Shown: positions 50,373-50,764 of the stretch, piece after piece
Layout: every line of letters starts with the position of its first letter
How positions within the stretch are numbered: the first letter of the stretch is position 1
NCBI GenBank assembly: GCA_016235085.1
Contig: JACRMA010000046.1
Span: 1 to 50,764, forward strand
Length of the DNA stretch: 50,764 bases
Direction of reading: 5' to 3'
Source of the DNA: Candidatus Zixiibacteriota bacterium
Lineage (GTDB): Bacteria; Zixibacteria; MSB-5A5; WJJR01
Notes under the pieces: generated by a model
Told to the model about the DNA's origin: nothing
Seen by the model: only the letters and a program-made list of their open reading frames with translations
The model's database searches: none
Made by a program: the position numbers and the translations under genes

Positions 50373-50764
50373 TCACTTCTTGCGTTCCGGACGGACTGCG
50401 ATGTAGCCGGTGTTGCCCCGACGGTCATAGACCAGGAGCGACACAGGCCGGGTGACATCACCCAGCTTCCTGACGACGTCCAGAAAGTCCGCACGGTTTT
50501 TGATTTCCGTATGATCAATCTCCGATATGATCATGCCAACACGAATGCCTTTGTCGTAAGCGGGGCCGGATCGGTCGGCTTCCGTTACAACCACTCCCGG
50601 ATGAAATTCCGTTCCGTATTCCTCCGCCATGTCCTGCGTGGCGGTGGCCACTTCCAGCCCGAGCCATTTTGGTGACTCCCTGACCGGTTCTGAATCCTCG
50701 GTGGCGGAGGCCGGCTGATACTTGCTGCGATCGTCGAGCGCGACGCTGATGGTCTGCGGCGTTC
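50373..50764 (-). CDS. HtrA/DegP-family protease, C-terminal PDZ part (cut by window)
   Basis: The visible 129 residues start TPQTISVALDDRSKYQPASA and go on into a PDZ domain: SPKWLGLEVATATQDMAEEY, GVVVTEADRSGPAYDKGIRV, GMIISEIDHTEIKNRADFLD and VRKLGDVTRPVSLLVYDRRG, ending in ERKK. This is the second PDZ of HtrA/DegQ periplasmic serine proteases; the catalytic domain lies beyond the window. The family degrades or refolds misfolded envelope proteins. The sigma gene follows after 17 nt. Confidence 0.8.
   Translation of the reverse strand, partial: TPQTISVALDDRSKYQPASATEDSEPVRESPKWLGLEVATATQDMAEEYGTEFHPGVVVTEADRSGPAYDKGIRVGMIISEIDHTEIKNRADFLDVVRKLGDVTRPVSLLVYDRRGNTGYIAVRPERKK

Overview
The window (about 50.8 kb, GC-rich) reads as chromosomal DNA of a diderm, LPS-making bacterium. 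Heptose biosynthesis genes (split rfaE1/rfaE2), a WaaF-type heptosyltransferase, an LpxL-type acyltransferase, an AsmA-like protein and HtrA show an outer membrane. A secreted protein with a dockerin-like double repeat (xDVFDVIxxIDxxF), a short Bacteroidetes-sized primary-type sigma factor and a DUF3467 protein suggest the FCB superphylum, perhaps candidate phylum Zixibacteria or a relative. That placement is inference from gene style, not from a marker tree. No rRNA, tRNA, CRISPR array, transposase or prophage was seen.

Layout. 1-25.2 kb is almost wholly minus strand: a GT2 glycosyltransferase and a GT39-like membrane protein with a TPR tail now out of frame; a DegT aminotransferase; pyrimidine genes pyrC-pyrB-pyrR; a lone double-ATPase ECF-type ABC protein; a two-gene defence insert (type IIG restriction-modification enzyme plus HEPN protein); the glycine cleavage cluster gcvH-gcvPA-thioredoxin/TPR-gcvPB; accC; a tiny zinc-ribbon protein; pilT; accB; an M24 aminopeptidase; and rfaE2-rfaE1. 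25.3-30.1 kb alternates strand: DUF3467 (+), a secreted dockerin-like protein (-), and a Ser/Thr kinase with TPRs (+) that runs into a convergent secreted repeat protein (-). 30-44.3 kb is minus again: tldE-tldD, then asmA/peptidase/lpxL/waaF/pfkB-like as one tight operon, a metal-dependent hydrolase, a sigma factor, an M23 peptidase, and a 46-codon gene behind a highly structured leader. 44.7-49.1 kb is plus: GNAT, a four-helix-bundle suffix protein carrying a palindromic insert, and an ECF sigma / DUF4097 / bactofilin-like envelope module with a sigma-W-like promoter. The end is minus: the primary-type sigma factor and the C-terminal part of HtrA.

The most interesting unexplained structure is at 44.1-44.5 kb. 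A 135-nt leader is closed by a perfect 9-bp helix whose 3' arm fills exactly the space between Shine-Dalgarno and start codon of a 46-codon gene, and another long stem lies just after that gene. Other notable points are several families of perfect or near-perfect hairpin repeats between genes (two identical copies flank pilT, which separates accB from accC), a 77-nt inverted-repeat insert inside a coding region with a related copy at a second gene's start, a four-copy uncharacterised domain, and three genes whose conserved reading frame is interrupted (GT39/TPR, M23 peptidase, primary-type sigma). Those interruptions may be real or may be assembly errors.
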